DNA of 64,000 bases. It comes from Nematostella vectensis. Taxonomy: Eukaryota > Cnidaria > Anthozoa > Actiniaria > Edwardsiidae. Positions 49,401-59,112 of this stretch are shown in pieces (position 1 is the first letter of the stretch; each line of letters opens with the position of its first letter). The translations under genes and the position numbers were made by a program. The notes under the pieces are model-generated. The model was not told the origin of the DNA and searched no databases. It worked only from the letters and a program-made list of their open reading frames with translations. The stretch lies in NCBI RefSeq assembly GCF_932526225.1, contig NC_064041.1:3710546-3774545 (forward strand), in the 5' to 3' direction.

Positions 49401-52400
49401 TAATCCCTTGTACCGTAAAAGGTACATTTATCCCTTGTACCACTAGGTATGTTTGACCCGGGTACCTTTTCGGTGATGCCATGATTCCTTTTGGTAGGGC
49501 TGCCCCACCCTACGGATATCCTCCTCTCCTCTAGGGCGTGGTCATCACGTGCCACTATATACGACTGGGATCTGATGGACAATAATATCTTTATTATACC
49601 CTTCACGGATGCAAGTTTGTTTCCGTGAGTTTTCGTGTTGCGTTACCATGAGTTCTCGTCTTGCGTTACCGTGAGTTCTCGTGATGTGTTACCTTAAATT
49701 CTCGTGGTGCGTTACCTTGTGTTCTCGTATTGCGTTACCGTGCGTTTTTGTGTTGCGTTACCTTGAGTTCCCATGTTGCGTTACCTTCTATTCTCGTGTT
49801 GCGTTACCATAAGTTCTCGTATTGTGCTACCTTGAGTTCTCGTGTTATGTTACCGTGAGTTCTCGTATTGCGTTACCGTGTGTTCTCGTGCTGTGCTTCC
49901 TCAAATTTTCGTGTTGCGTTACTTTATTTTCTCGTGTTGCGTTACCATCAGTTCTCGTGTTGCGTTTCTTACCTTGAGGTCTCCCTTCCTGTTATGCCGC
50001 ACAGGTTCTCGCCGTTTGTCATGCACGACCTCACTCCCTTGTCCTCGGGTTTCTTCGTGATGACGAAGAACAACATGGACGCGATCCATTCATTGATGAT
50101 AATACGCATCCGCTCCGGCATTTTCGTCTGGCCACAGTAGTTATACCTAGCACCATATATGGTCAATATTACAATAATTAGCTATACCTAGTACCATATA
50201 TGGTCAGCATGACAATAATTAGCTATACCTAGTACCATATATGGTCAGCATGACAATAATTAGTTATACCTAGCACCATATATGGTCAGCATGTCAAACT
50301 GTAGTTATACCTAGCACCATGTATGGTCAGCATGTCAAACTAGTTATACCTAGCACCATATATGGTCAACATGTCAAACAGTAGTTATACCTAGCACCAT
50401 ATATGGTTAGCATGTCAAACAGTAGTTATACCTAGCATCATATATGGTCAGTATGTCAAACAGTAGTTATACCTAGCACCATATATGGTCAGAATGTCAA
50501 ACAGTCGTTATACCTAGCGCCATATATGGTCAATATGACAAACATTATTTATACCTAGCACCATATATGGTGAGCATGTCAAACAGTAGTTATACCTAGC
50601 ACCATATATGGTCAACATGTCAAACAGTAGTTATACCTAGCACCATATATGGTCAACATGTCAAACAGTAGTTATACCTAGCACCATATATGGTCAACAT
50701 GTCAAACAGTAGTTATACCTAGCACCATATATGGTCAGTATGTCAAACAGTAGTTATATCTAGCACCATATATTGTCAAAATGTCAAACAGTAGTTATAC
50801 CTAGCACCATATATGGTCAATATGACAAACATTAGTTATACCTAGCACCATATATGGTCAGCATGTCAAACAGTAGTTATACCTAGGTAACGTAAAAAAA
50901 GCTTAATCGGTGCGTTTCGAACGACATAAAGAATCTTGAGAATGCACAATACGATAAAAGATTAAGTTTTCCTACAATGGCGGCCGTTTTTTTTGCATTG
51001 TGAAGGAATCTCCAGTATTGAAAACACTGTGAGGGCGAAATGCCTACCTCAAATGTAACGATTTTTTATTGAATTTTGCCCTGATCATATTCGCGCTTTT
51101 TATAAACGCTGCGACAAAAGCTACAAATTTCAATCAAACTTTTGCGTTAAAATGTAGAAATGTAGTCACAATCAAATGTAGTCACATTTGATAATTTGTT
51201 TGTTTTTGCTTTTAAAAGGGATTCTCTATATGACGATTCCCTAATACTTGGTTGCTTGTACCGCCTTTAAGCTTGGTTTGCGAGGCAGATTTCTCTCTTA
51301 TTTGTTGTGAGATGAGCTTAAAGACTGCATAAAGGCTGATTTAGACAGCACGATTTAGTCGTATGCAACTTGCCCGCGACACCATATTCTGCATCCCGAG
51401 TCGTACATTGCAAATCAGCTTACGAATCCGTCACGACGTTCGACCACGAAAGTCGTAGTGTGTAATTCAGGGCTAAGACAGGTCGCATACGACTAAATCG
51501 TGTTGTCTAAATCAGCCTTTAAAAGGAGTGGTTCAGGTGTTACCTTAAAACAATAGTAGAGGCGACGATAGCAAAGAATACGTCAAGCATAATCATGGCA
51601 TAGAAGTAGCCCAGAAGGGGTATGCTATCCGAGGTGGACGGCAGGGTGTTAGAGGCGATGTTCAGGAAGACAGTGATGGACAGTAGTACTGTGATGTTAA
51701 GCGTGATGCGCTCTCCGGAGTCGGGCGGCAAGCAGAAGCCGATTAGAGAAAAAACCACGATCATGGTAGATGGGATGATCAAGTTGAACACGTAGTACCG
51801 CACCTACAAGCCGTAGTATGGTAAATGATATACGGGAGCGATATTACCCATAAACGTGATGATTACATACATCACTAGCAACATCATGAACGCCTCATCA
51901 TCATTACAACTACCATCATCATTGCACCTACCATCATCATTACACCTACCATCATTACCACTACCATCATCATTACAACTACCATCATTACCACTACCAT
52001 CACATTACCACTACCATCATCATTACAACTACCATCATTACCACTACCATCATCATTACAACTACCATCATCACCACTACCATCAACATCATCACTACTT
52101 TCATCATTACCACTACCATCATCATTACTACTACCATCACATTACAACTGCTATCATCATTACCACTACCATCACATTACCACTACTATCATCATTACCA
52201 CTACCATCATCATCATCACTACCATCACATTAACACTACTATCACATAAACACTACTATCACATTACCACTACTATCATCATTACCACTACCATCACATT
52301 ACCACTACCATCACATTACAACTGCTATCATCATTACCACTACCATCACATTACCACTACTATCATCATTACCACTACCATTATCATCATCACTACCATA

Positions 52401-55400
52401 ACATTACCACTACTATCACATAAACACTACTATCATCATTACCACTACCATCACATTACCACTACTATCAGATTAACACTACTATCATCATTACCACTAC
52501 CATCACATTACCACTACTATCATCATTACCACTACGATCATATACACTACCATCATCATTACAAGGACCATCATCATTACCACTACTATCATCATTACCA
52601 CTACCATCATCATTACAAGGACCATCATCATTACCACTACTATCATCATTACCACTACCATCATCATTACAAGGACAATCATCATTACCACTACTATCAT
52701 CATTACCACTACCATCATCATTACCAGGACCATTATCACCATTCCCTATTATGCCAATACTACTGACCTTGCGCCTGAGGTGAAAAGTGTAGGTAATATC
52801 AGAGAAGGTGTCCTCACAGCAGGGGTAGAGTACCTTGCGTACGGTGACAGGTGTCTTTATCACCTCCCACTCGCCATTCTTGATATACGAAGACATGTCC
52901 GCTTCTACTTGAGCCGTTAGCATATCCATGTGCTTTGTGCTGAAGGTCCAAGAACTGTGGGAAACCAGTTCAACAGGTTAATAACCAGTCCATCAGAATA
53001 CTAACCAGTCCATCAGGATACTTACCAGTCCATCAGGATACCAACAAGTCCATCAGGATACCAAAAAGTCCATCAGGATACTAACCAGTAGATCAGGATA
53101 CTAATCAGTCTATCAAGATACTTACCAGTCCATTGGGATACTAACCCTTCCATTAGGATACTAACCAGTCGATTGGAATACTAACCAGTCCATCGAGATA
53201 CTAACCAGTCCATCAGGATACTAACTAGTCCATGAGGATACTAACAAGTATATTGGAATACTAACCAGTCCATCAGGATACTAACCAGTCCATCAGGATA
53301 CTAACCAGTCCATCATGATACTAACCAGTACATCAGGATACTAACCAGTACATTGGGATACTAACCTTTCCATCAGGATACTAACCAGTCTATTGGGATA
53401 CTAACCAGTCCATCGAGATACTAACCAATCCATCAGGATACTAACCAGTCCATCAGGATACTAACCAGTCTATCGGGATACTAACCAGTCAATCAGGATA
53501 CTAACCAGTCCATCAGGATACTAATCAGTCCACCAGGATACTAACCAGTCCATCAGGATACTAATCAGTCCACCAGGATACTAACCAGTCCACCAGGATA
53601 CTAACCAGTCTATCGGGATACTAACCAGTCCATCAGGATACTAACCACTTCATCAGGATACAAACCACTCTATCAGGGTACTAACCAGTCCACCAGGATA
53701 ATGGTTGGTGTGATAAACTTACCCGAATGTCATGTAGCAGTACTGTTCGTCAAACGGGAACCAGCGTATGTTGATTTTACACGAGAAGAGGAACTGAGTT
53801 GCTGCAAACCAATTGACAGTTCCGTTACTGTTGATCACCACTTTCGTCTTGTACTTTTCTGGACCGCCAGCAAATCCATTAGCCGCACTGTACAGCAAAA
53901 AGGTAAAAGATGGTAGAAACAAAGGCAAAAGATGGAAGAAACAAAGGCAAAAGATGGTAGAAACGCACACAGGTAAGGGTCTTAGGAGGTTACGGCTAGT
54001 TGTGGTAAGTATTTGGTCTGGTCCGAACTTAACTAGATTAGTTTTAGGCCAGTTGAGAGTTAGGCCAGATAAGAGGTTAGGGTTACTAGGTTGTAGATGA
54101 TGATATCTAGGTATTCAGTGTAATGTTACTAGATCAGGGTAACACTCACTTGTTGTATAGGATGATGATATCTAGGTATTCAGTTTAATGTTTTTAGGTT
54201 ACCAAAAGACTCACTTGTTGTATAGAATAATGATTGGCAGCCAGACCATGGTAGGTGTGACGTTGATTTCTTCTATTCCCCCATAGTCACTTGGGTCCCA
54301 AGTCAAGAACGGGTCTTTCCAGTTCTTAAGATCAAACAGAGGCAACGAGGCAAGAATGGTTTCAAGCTCATCAACAATGGTAGGTATTCGCGAGTTTGAA
54401 CATGGTGTACAATGGATTGAGCAAGTTTGGATATGGTATACAATGGATTGAGCAAGTCTGGACATCATATACAATGGATTGAACAAGTTTGTACATTGAA
54501 TACAAAAGAATTAAGCAAGTTTGGACATTGATACAATGAGTTGAGCAAGTTTGGACATCGTATGTACAGTACAATGAATTGAGCAAGTTTGGACATCGTA
54601 TACAATACATTGAGCAAGTTTGGACATCGTATACGATATATTGAGCAAGTTTGGACGTCGTATGCAATGAATTGAGCAAGTTTGTACATCGTATACAATA
54701 AGTTGAGCAAGTTTGGACATTGTATACAATAAAATTAACAAGTTTGGACATCGTTTACAATAAACTGAGCAAGTTTGGATGAATGACATTTTTAACAAGT
54801 GGTTCTTACTCGTTGTCTTTGTGTGAAGTAACACAACTCAAGGGAGCATCGAAAGAATGGTTTAAGAGCACTCTCTTGGTGTGAACATATTGAATTACCT
54901 GTGTCGTCCAAACGTTCACTCGCACAGCTTCAGACTTGCCGTCCTGTTAAAGGGCACGAAAGACTCATGAGAAGCAGGAATTAACTGCGGAAAAAGGCCC
55001 AAAGCAATCAATACTCCCCAATAGCGATCATATGTAGTAATAGCAGTTAAAATAGCTTGCGCAAGCAATAACGGCAGCACCGATGCAAAAGGGCAGGTAC
55101 TTCGGCATCACAAGACCGGCTTCAGCAAAGTCAGTAACGCCTTTACATGATAACATACTTCTATGTGATAGTTCCAAGTAGCAACAGCAGAGAAGGCACG
55201 GGGGTATTATCAGCTGTCTAGTAAGAGTCGCGGTAATAAAACAAAGAAAAGGTAAGAGTATGGTAAGACCAAGTTAACGTACCACGTCGACAATCTGGAC
55301 AAGCTTGAGAGCGAAGTACACCTTCAGTTGCTCGTGGTTGTTCATGACTGGGCGCACCTCTTTGTCGTAATCATTATGGTACAGGACATCTTGAAGTAGG

Positions 55401-57232
55401 CGGTGTTCGGCCGACATCGCTACCTTACCGTCTGGTCCGACCTCAGCTGCGATAATCAGTATATAGAGCATTATTAAGACAGGAAGGAAGGACCGGTCTC
55501 AGTTGCGATAACCAGCATATAGAGCATTATAAAGTCACACATAGAGTAGCCAAACAGGTGCGCTTTCCTAACCTCAAAATATATCTACTGAATTATTTGT
55601 TACTAAAGGCATTTTTTATGCACTCTCGCAGTCCGGTGATCGTTTTCGTATGGTAGAATACCAGTCCGAGAGAGAGCCATCATAGCGCGCGACACAGAAT
55701 GGCTGCTGAGCCTAAATGGGTAAGGTCGTCAGATAGGGTATGTTCTTTAAGTACTCGCACTGTGAGTGAATAAAGTAGAATGCTAATGGTACGGGTGAGA
55801 TACTCGGATTACACATTGTTTCCTATCATCTGTTGTCAATCCCGTTATACATGTCCAGATAGCTCCCCTCTATGTCCTCTGCTCTCCACTCGCGCACTCA
55901 TCTCGGGACCACACGTACGGTGTGTCGATTCATTACACTTACGTTTTTCTTCTTTATTAGGGTTACCGCCTCCGTATTGCGTGTTCGAACACTCGTTGCC
56001 TTGTGATGTGGTGCCCGTACTTTTTGTAGGGGATTGCGTTGGTGAGAGAGGGATTTCTTGAGGGAAAAAAGCATAAGGATAAATGGTAGGAGCAAAAGAA
56101 GTACTTGAGACATTATCGGTTTTCAGGAATCTTAAGCAAAGACGTGGACGACGGCGGCATAAAAATCGAATTGGACTAAGAATTTAATGACAGCAGGTGA
56201 AAATGCGTTGTGGGAACCATTAAAAACCTCGGTCTTTTTAGGACGCGGAAGCTTCCCTTAAAGCTTCGATTTTTCCATTTCTAATAATTTGGAAATGAGC
56301 GTAGAGTAAGAACGTACTTTGCTTTGCTTTGCTTTCATTGTCTTAATCGTTGTCGTGGTAATTGCTTACGAATCCTACTTACTTTTCCAGGCCATGTAGA
56401 CGACAACGGACCTCAGGCCATCATTGAAGGGGAGCTCCGCGACCTCACACGACTCGACACTGAAACACACTACCACGTAACACACGTCTCCCAAGATATA
56501 GGCCCTGTCGCCCCGCCCCCTTAAGCACACCAGGTCAATACACTGGTCCACAGTATCCACCGGGCCCAGACGTGTGTAGGAGCCCGCAACCACGCCCCTA
56601 GCCAAGGTCACGTTCTGCTGGGGTGTGGACGGCACGCATTGTGTCTTGTATTCTAGGGAATAAGGACATTGCGATCACCTGAGCAGGCCACGTGATAAAA
56701 AGAGCGTGGCACGCATTGAGTTTTATTGTCTGGGAAATAAAAACATCGCAATCACGTGATCACGTGAATCACGTGAAAAGCGCGAAGGCACGCATTCGGT
56801 CTTCTTTTTCTAAGCAATGGCCCTTTTTTAATACGTCGCGCTCCTGTCGTGCCGAATCTAATTGCCTATTTGTGACGACGCAAACACATTGGGTTCAACA
56901 TTAATTCAAACGTCGCACTAAATAAGTCGCGATCAATAGATTATGAGTAATAAAAGTTGACTTGATGCGGAGTTTCTGTTGCACATAATGAAAAAAAAAA
57001 TAGGGTATTTGATTCGGCACATCAGAAGCTCGAAGTTTGACTGGGGTAACGCCGCGCTTAGTGCCGTGCCAAACTATACTGATTCAGAAGTCGAACTATT
57101 CATGTGCCGAATCAAAATAATTCGATTACGGTATGCGTTTATTAATTGATGATATAATCCATTACCTTGCTGGGCGGCTGCGATAGCGAAAAATACACAA
57201 AACACAGCAAACTTGCAAGCTCTTAGGACCAT
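40349..57232 (-). CDS. MANSC-containing nicotinic acetylcholine receptor-like subunit, 12 exons (621 aa)
   Basis: Minus-strand exons: 57232-57166, 56652-56383, 56056-55943, 55446-55283, 54943-54899, 54324-54215, 53887-53723, 52954-52768, 51803-51544, 50146-49973, 47406-47188, 40439-40349. Every junction has GT/AG and matching phase; total 1866 nt. Order: signal peptide (MVLRACKFAVFCVFFAIAAA), MANSC-like domain (about 23-112), linker (113-150), Cys-loop ligand-binding domain (about 151-375), M1-M3 (375-461), cytoplasmic loop (461-585), M4 (592-615). Cys-loop CKINIRWFPFDEQYC has the canonical 13-residue spacing. Vicinal cysteines in loop C (YPCCEDTFSDITY) mark an alpha-type subunit. M2 starts GERITLNITVLLSITVF, so the -1' Glu and 9' Leu of cation channels are kept. 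It should form a pentameric ligand-gated cation channel at the surface. The MANSC and linker exons are symmetric and may be skipped. Confidence 0.9.
41755..42200. repeat. ~21-bp minisatellite with a higher-order insert
   Basis: Units like gagcccgtaccgaacgccta, about 18-20 copies, punctuated three times by acaggnttncanagaccacctcgg-type spacers. It lies in the receptor's last intron, before the large 71-72 bp array. Confidence 0.85.
42250..47255 (-). repeat. 71-72-bp minisatellite copying the exon 11 end and its splice donor (~70 copies)
   Basis: On the minus strand the 72-bp unit is the last 23 codons of exon 11 plus GACAG|GTGAGT and an immediate TGA. The authentic exon end at 47260-47188 is the first unit, and about 69 intronic copies follow. 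Units with gatgatgtc are 71 bp, and units with ggacgatgtc or gggtgatgtc are 72 bp. Blocks of about 1 kb (for example 44.9-45.5 and 46.4-47.0 kb) are near-identical, showing higher-order duplication. Confidence 0.95.
47188..47406 (-). CDS. Receptor exon 11: cytoplasmic loop and pre-M4 helix
   Basis: Ends EEN EKDDIVQEWQYAATVLDR, matching the MA helix of nAChRs (EWKYVAMVIDR). Donor GACAG|GTGAGT. The acceptor ATACCGCAG|C at 47407 was chosen because it alone restores phase with exon 10; its pyrimidine tract is weak, so this boundary is less certain than the others. Confidence 0.8.
47575..49450. repeat. 28-bp minisatellite, split by an insertion
   Basis: Unit ttatcccttgtaccgtaata aggtacgt: about 17 copies at 47575-48061 and about 16 at 48985-49450. 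The interruption is the inverted-repeat element at 48062-48984. It lies in the exon 10-11 intron of the receptor gene. Confidence 0.93.
48062..48984. mobile_element. ~920-bp inverted-repeat element inserted in a minisatellite
   Basis: Ends cattcccagaaataaggga and its near inverse (tctcttatttctgggaatg) face each other and the 28-bp array continues on both sides. An open plus frame at 48315-48788 shows no transposase motif. Flanking duplication is too short to define. Confidence 0.75.
49612..49972 (-). repeat. 23-bp minisatellite copying the exon 10 splice donor
   Basis: Minus unit CTCAAGGTAACGCAACACGA plus gaa, about 15 copies, starting exactly at the exon 10 end (ACCTCAAG|GTAAGAAACGCAACACGAG). 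Many copies keep AAG|GTAAC; others have CACGGTAAC or GATGGTAAC. Confidence 0.9.
49973..50146 (-). CDS. Receptor exon 10: post-M3 segment
   Basis: Acceptor GGTGCTAG|G, donor CTCAAG|GTAAGA. It encodes RYNYCGQTKMPERMR, equivalent to the nAChR MX helix start (YHHRxPxTHxMPxWVR), then the beginning of the cytoplasmic loop. Both junctions of this exon are embedded in minisatellites copying them. Confidence 0.88.
50140..50895 (-). repeat. 41-bp minisatellite copying the exon 10 acceptor
   Basis: Minus unit contains ATATGGTGCTAG|GTATAAC then tactgt, i.e. the 3' splice site plus the first 13 exonic bases, about 18 copies. The unit nearest the exon continues into GTGGCCAGACG of exon 10. Outer units carry tttgacatgctgaccata between junction copies. 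Confidence 0.92.
51331..51520. mobile_element. 190-bp MITE with ~35-bp inverted repeats
   Basis: aaaggctgatttagacagca (continuing cgatttagtcgtatgc) at the left is matched inversely by gcatacgactaaatcg...cagccttt at the right with one or two mismatches. It ends 23 bases inside the intron after the M1-M3 exon. A TA target duplication is possible but ambiguous. Confidence 0.82.
51544..51803 (-). CDS. Receptor exon 9: M1-M2-M3
   Basis: Acceptor GGCTTGTAG|GTGCGG, donor TTTTAAG|GTAACA. M1 VFNLIIPSTMIVVFSLIGF, M2 ITLNITVLLSITVFLNIAS and M3 FYAMIMLDVFFAIVASTIV are clear. PPDSGER before M2 matches cation-selective nAChRs. At M2 16' there is Asn, and at 20' Asn instead of the acidic ring residue. Confidence 0.92.
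51890..52745. repeat. Imperfect CATCATTACCACTAC repeat
   Basis: Mixed 9-, 12-, 15- and 18-base versions of (ca)tcatcattaccactacca fill the intron between exons 8 and 9. A 60-bp higher-order unit with acaaggaccatcatcatt is visible at about 52555-52735. Confidence 0.9.
52768..55446 (-). CDS. Receptor exons 4-8: ligand-binding domain
   Basis: Exons 55446-55283, 54943-54899 (45 nt), 54324-54215, 53887-53723 and 52954-52768. Landmarks in order: start helix (EHRLLQDVLYHNDYDKEVRP), loop D NVWTTQNW, loop A VWLPIIILYNN, Cys-loop CKINIRWFPFDEQYC, loop B GSWTFS, loop C LYPCCEDTFSDITY, and the pre-M1 LRRK. The tiny 45-nt exon and the Cys-loop exon break are typical of animal nAChR genes. Odd points: the conserved Asp after WxP in loop A is Ile, and the second loop C tyrosine is Phe. 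Confidence 0.9.
52975..53700. repeat. 20-bp minisatellite filling an intron
   Basis: About 36 copies of ccagtccatcaggatactaa. It spans nearly the whole intron between the Cys-loop exon and the loop B/C exon, leaving only about 20 bases at each splice site. Confidence 0.93.
54090..54230 (-). repeat. Two-copy duplication of the exon 6 donor region
   Basis: gatgatatctaggtattcag and actcacttgttgtatag each occur twice. On the minus strand the second phrase is CTATACAACAA|GTGAGT, the exon 6 end and donor (54215); the intronic copy places a decoy donor at 54149/54148. Confidence 0.8.
54375..54780. repeat. ~31-bp minisatellite in the intron before exon 6
   Basis: About 13 copies of gagcaagtttggacatcgta plus tacaatgaatt, diverged. 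It fills most of the exon 5-6 intron. Confidence 0.88.
55943..56056 (-). CDS. Receptor exon 3: Ser/Thr/Pro linker
   Basis: A 114-nt exon, acceptor TTTTTTCCCTCAAG|AAA and donor AAAAAC|GTAAGT, phase 1-1. It encodes a low-complexity linker (IPLSPTQSPTKSTGTTSQG, then NECSNTQYGGG). Its composition suits an O-glycosylated stalk between the MANSC module and the channel's ligand-binding domain. Support is splice-site quality, phase and position only; there is no sequence family. Confidence 0.6.
56383..56652 (-). CDS. Receptor exon 2: MANSC-like cysteine domain
   Basis: A 270-nt exon, acceptor TTCCCTAG|AATAC and donor TGGAAAA|GTAAGT, phase 1 at both ends. It encodes about 90 residues with six cysteines: TQCVPSTP, NVTLARGVVAGSYTRLG, VDQCIDLVC, YILGDVCYVVVC, SVESCE. 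The order GxxAGxYTxLGxV...C...C...CYxVxC...C is that of MANSC domains (MANSC1, HAI-1, KIAA0319 families), extracellular modules. The usual central Cys-Asp-Leu-Ala is replaced by DRAYI, so one cysteine of the classic seven is missing. NVT is a possible N-glycosylation site. Confidence 0.75.
57166..57232 (-). CDS. Receptor exon 1: signal peptide
   Basis: ATG at 57232, then 22 codons: a short basic start (MVLRACK), a hydrophobic core and AIAAAQQ as a likely cleavage region. Donor CAGCAAG|GTAATG leaves phase 1. The frame is open upstream to 57274 with more ATGs, but TGTTGCAG at about 57245 looks like a 5' UTR acceptor, and only the 57232 start gives a clean signal peptide. Confidence 0.75.
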
Positions 57233-57837
57233 TCTGCACCTGCAACACATGCGCATAAGATCATACTGAATCATGTGATCATTTTTTGGGGGTTGAGAGG
57301 GATGTCAACTAGATTTAATAGAGATATATATAAATATTTTTTTCTTGAGGATTCTTTATCAAGCCAGCTTTATGCCTTTTTAATTAATAGCTAATTGATA
57401 GTGGAATCCCAACTTTCTTTTACAGGGTATGCAAAGGGAGATGAACTGCTTTTTAAAAAAACGAAACACTGTTTGATATCACACGCGTCTTGACACTACG
57501 TACAAAGCAAATCAACTGGGAACACCAGGTGGAACCCGACCCGACGGAAATTTTCAGCCCGCTACCCGGTAAAATTTTTAAATCAACGCCGAACGGTTTC
57601 TTCCTTACCCGACGAATAAGTTGAGCGACTAGCGGTTAATTAAAATGAGGTGACCCGGTGGAAATTACAAACCCAATGAATTCCCAGAGAAATCCCGACG
57701 AAGGTCACGGTTTCGCAGGGTTTGTTACAGAGGGCGTGTGGGAGCCAGCAGACTCGTTCCCAGTATTGGCCGAGAGGGAGGGGTGCGCATTCATAGGTAT
57801 CATATTAAAAAGCATTTAAAGATTCTTTTATAAAAAA

Positions 57838-57905
57838 TGACCCACTTTTTGGCCGCCAAGGGGGGGGGGGTGTGTGCCAGCGCCCTGCGCACCCCCCCCC
57901 CCCCC
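57838..57905. mobile_element. G/C-tract repeat with aaatgacccactttttggcc
   Basis: aaatgacccactttttggcc, then ccaag, a G run, tgcgcacc and a C run. An inverted diverged copy lies at about 61200-61270 (tggccaaaaagtgggtcatt). It is either a dispersed MITE end or the two ends of one 3.4-kb element. Confidence 0.45.
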
Positions 57906-57979
57906 GCGTACGCGCCCCTTATCCAGGGGTGTGAACGTGTGTCATCATTAATGGCGCAGAAGCCAACGACGTCGTTTTA

Positions 57980-58274
57980 TTTCTAGTGTAAGTAAAAGTA
58001 ATATAGTTTATTGAAGCCTTTTGCAGTGTGTTTGAATTACAGGCTATGTGCGCAACTAAAGGAATTTTAATAAGTGGTTGAAATCTTACAGTAACAATTT
58101 AGAGTAGCGATCTGCATTTACGGGGACAGGGTGAGACTTCCTTCCAGACCTAAGGCACATGCTGTGTTTTAAATCAATAATTCTGTCATGGATCAGGGCA
58201 TAAAACGGACTACTAGGCTTAATATCGTTAACGAATTTCTTACACTTATCCACACGTCTGTCTTCTAAAGTCAT
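57980..58274 (-). mobile_element. Non-LTR retrotransposon 3' fragment
   Basis: The minus frame 58274-58086 (63 codons with stop) has the make-up of a LINE polyprotein C-terminus: RRVDKCKKFVNDI, LIHDRIIDLKH, then LRSGRK and NADRYSKLL. It is followed by TGTAATTC and AATAAACTATATTAC towards 57990, as in LINE 3' tails. The 5' parts (endonuclease and RT core) are absent. The family assignment is from general pattern only. Confidence 0.5.
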
Positions 58275-58837
58275 GATGTTGGCTCGGACGTAGACACAGT
58301 GTTAAAATATTAAACGCAGACAGGTTTGATAATTTTCCGCAAGGATTTTGGAAATATCACTATAAGGCACTAGTGGTAAGGATGGCCCTTTTATATTATA
58401 TCAAGTATATAATATCTTTTGATTATCTACGAAATCTGAGCAATGAAAGCAAGTATATCTCATGGCTAAACTGAACACTACAAGCATAATTGCACGTATC
58501 ATTATTAAAAAATGCTTGAAAAATAAAAAAAACAAATGTAGTAACGAAATATAGTAACCGTAAAGTAATGGTGTAGTCATAACTCTAGATGTTTGAACCA
58601 AATAAACACCATCGACTTATCTAAACACCATAGCAATTAGCAACCTATTAATCTGATTTAACAAATGTGTCAAATTTAGTATAATACTTGAGCCTCCATA
58701 CGCATTTTATTCCAAAACAGGAATCGAAAAGGAAAACCTTCCAGCGTTATATACCTCACTGTAAGATTTTTCGCACTAAAGTTCCAATAAGTCTTCAGGG
58801 AAAAGCCGAGCTTTTGGGAAAACTTGCATATAATTGC

Positions 58838-59112
58838 TAGTACACTTCCCTGAATACACCTATTTCACAAAAGGTTGTTAGTGCAAATGGTAAATGGTTT
58901 ATGGGTACTACTTATTCGTAAAATTAAAGGTGTTAAATAAAGTACAGCAATGTCAGAGCCAAGCATTGGTAACATTTAATGGATAATTGTTTTGATTTAT
59001 TCCATATTCTTCGAGACACATGGTTTGGTTCGTTCGTAGAACTGCCATTTGTCAATCGCAATTTGCCATTTGCACTGACAACCTTTATTGAAATAGGTGA
59101 ATACAAACATGC
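58838..59112. mobile_element. Fold-back (long inverted repeat) element
   Basis: The phrase cacctatttcacaaaaggtt gttagtgcaaatggtaaat near 58857-58895 recurs inverted near 59065-59105 with about 10% change. The arms could form a long hairpin. The open plus frame at 58979-59272 overlaps it and is therefore doubtful. Confidence 0.65.

Noticed and set aside
51856-52929. Met/Val- and His/Tyr-rich frames in both directions
   Set aside because: Translation of the CATCATTACCACTAC repeat; the only coding part is receptor exon 8 at 52768-52954.
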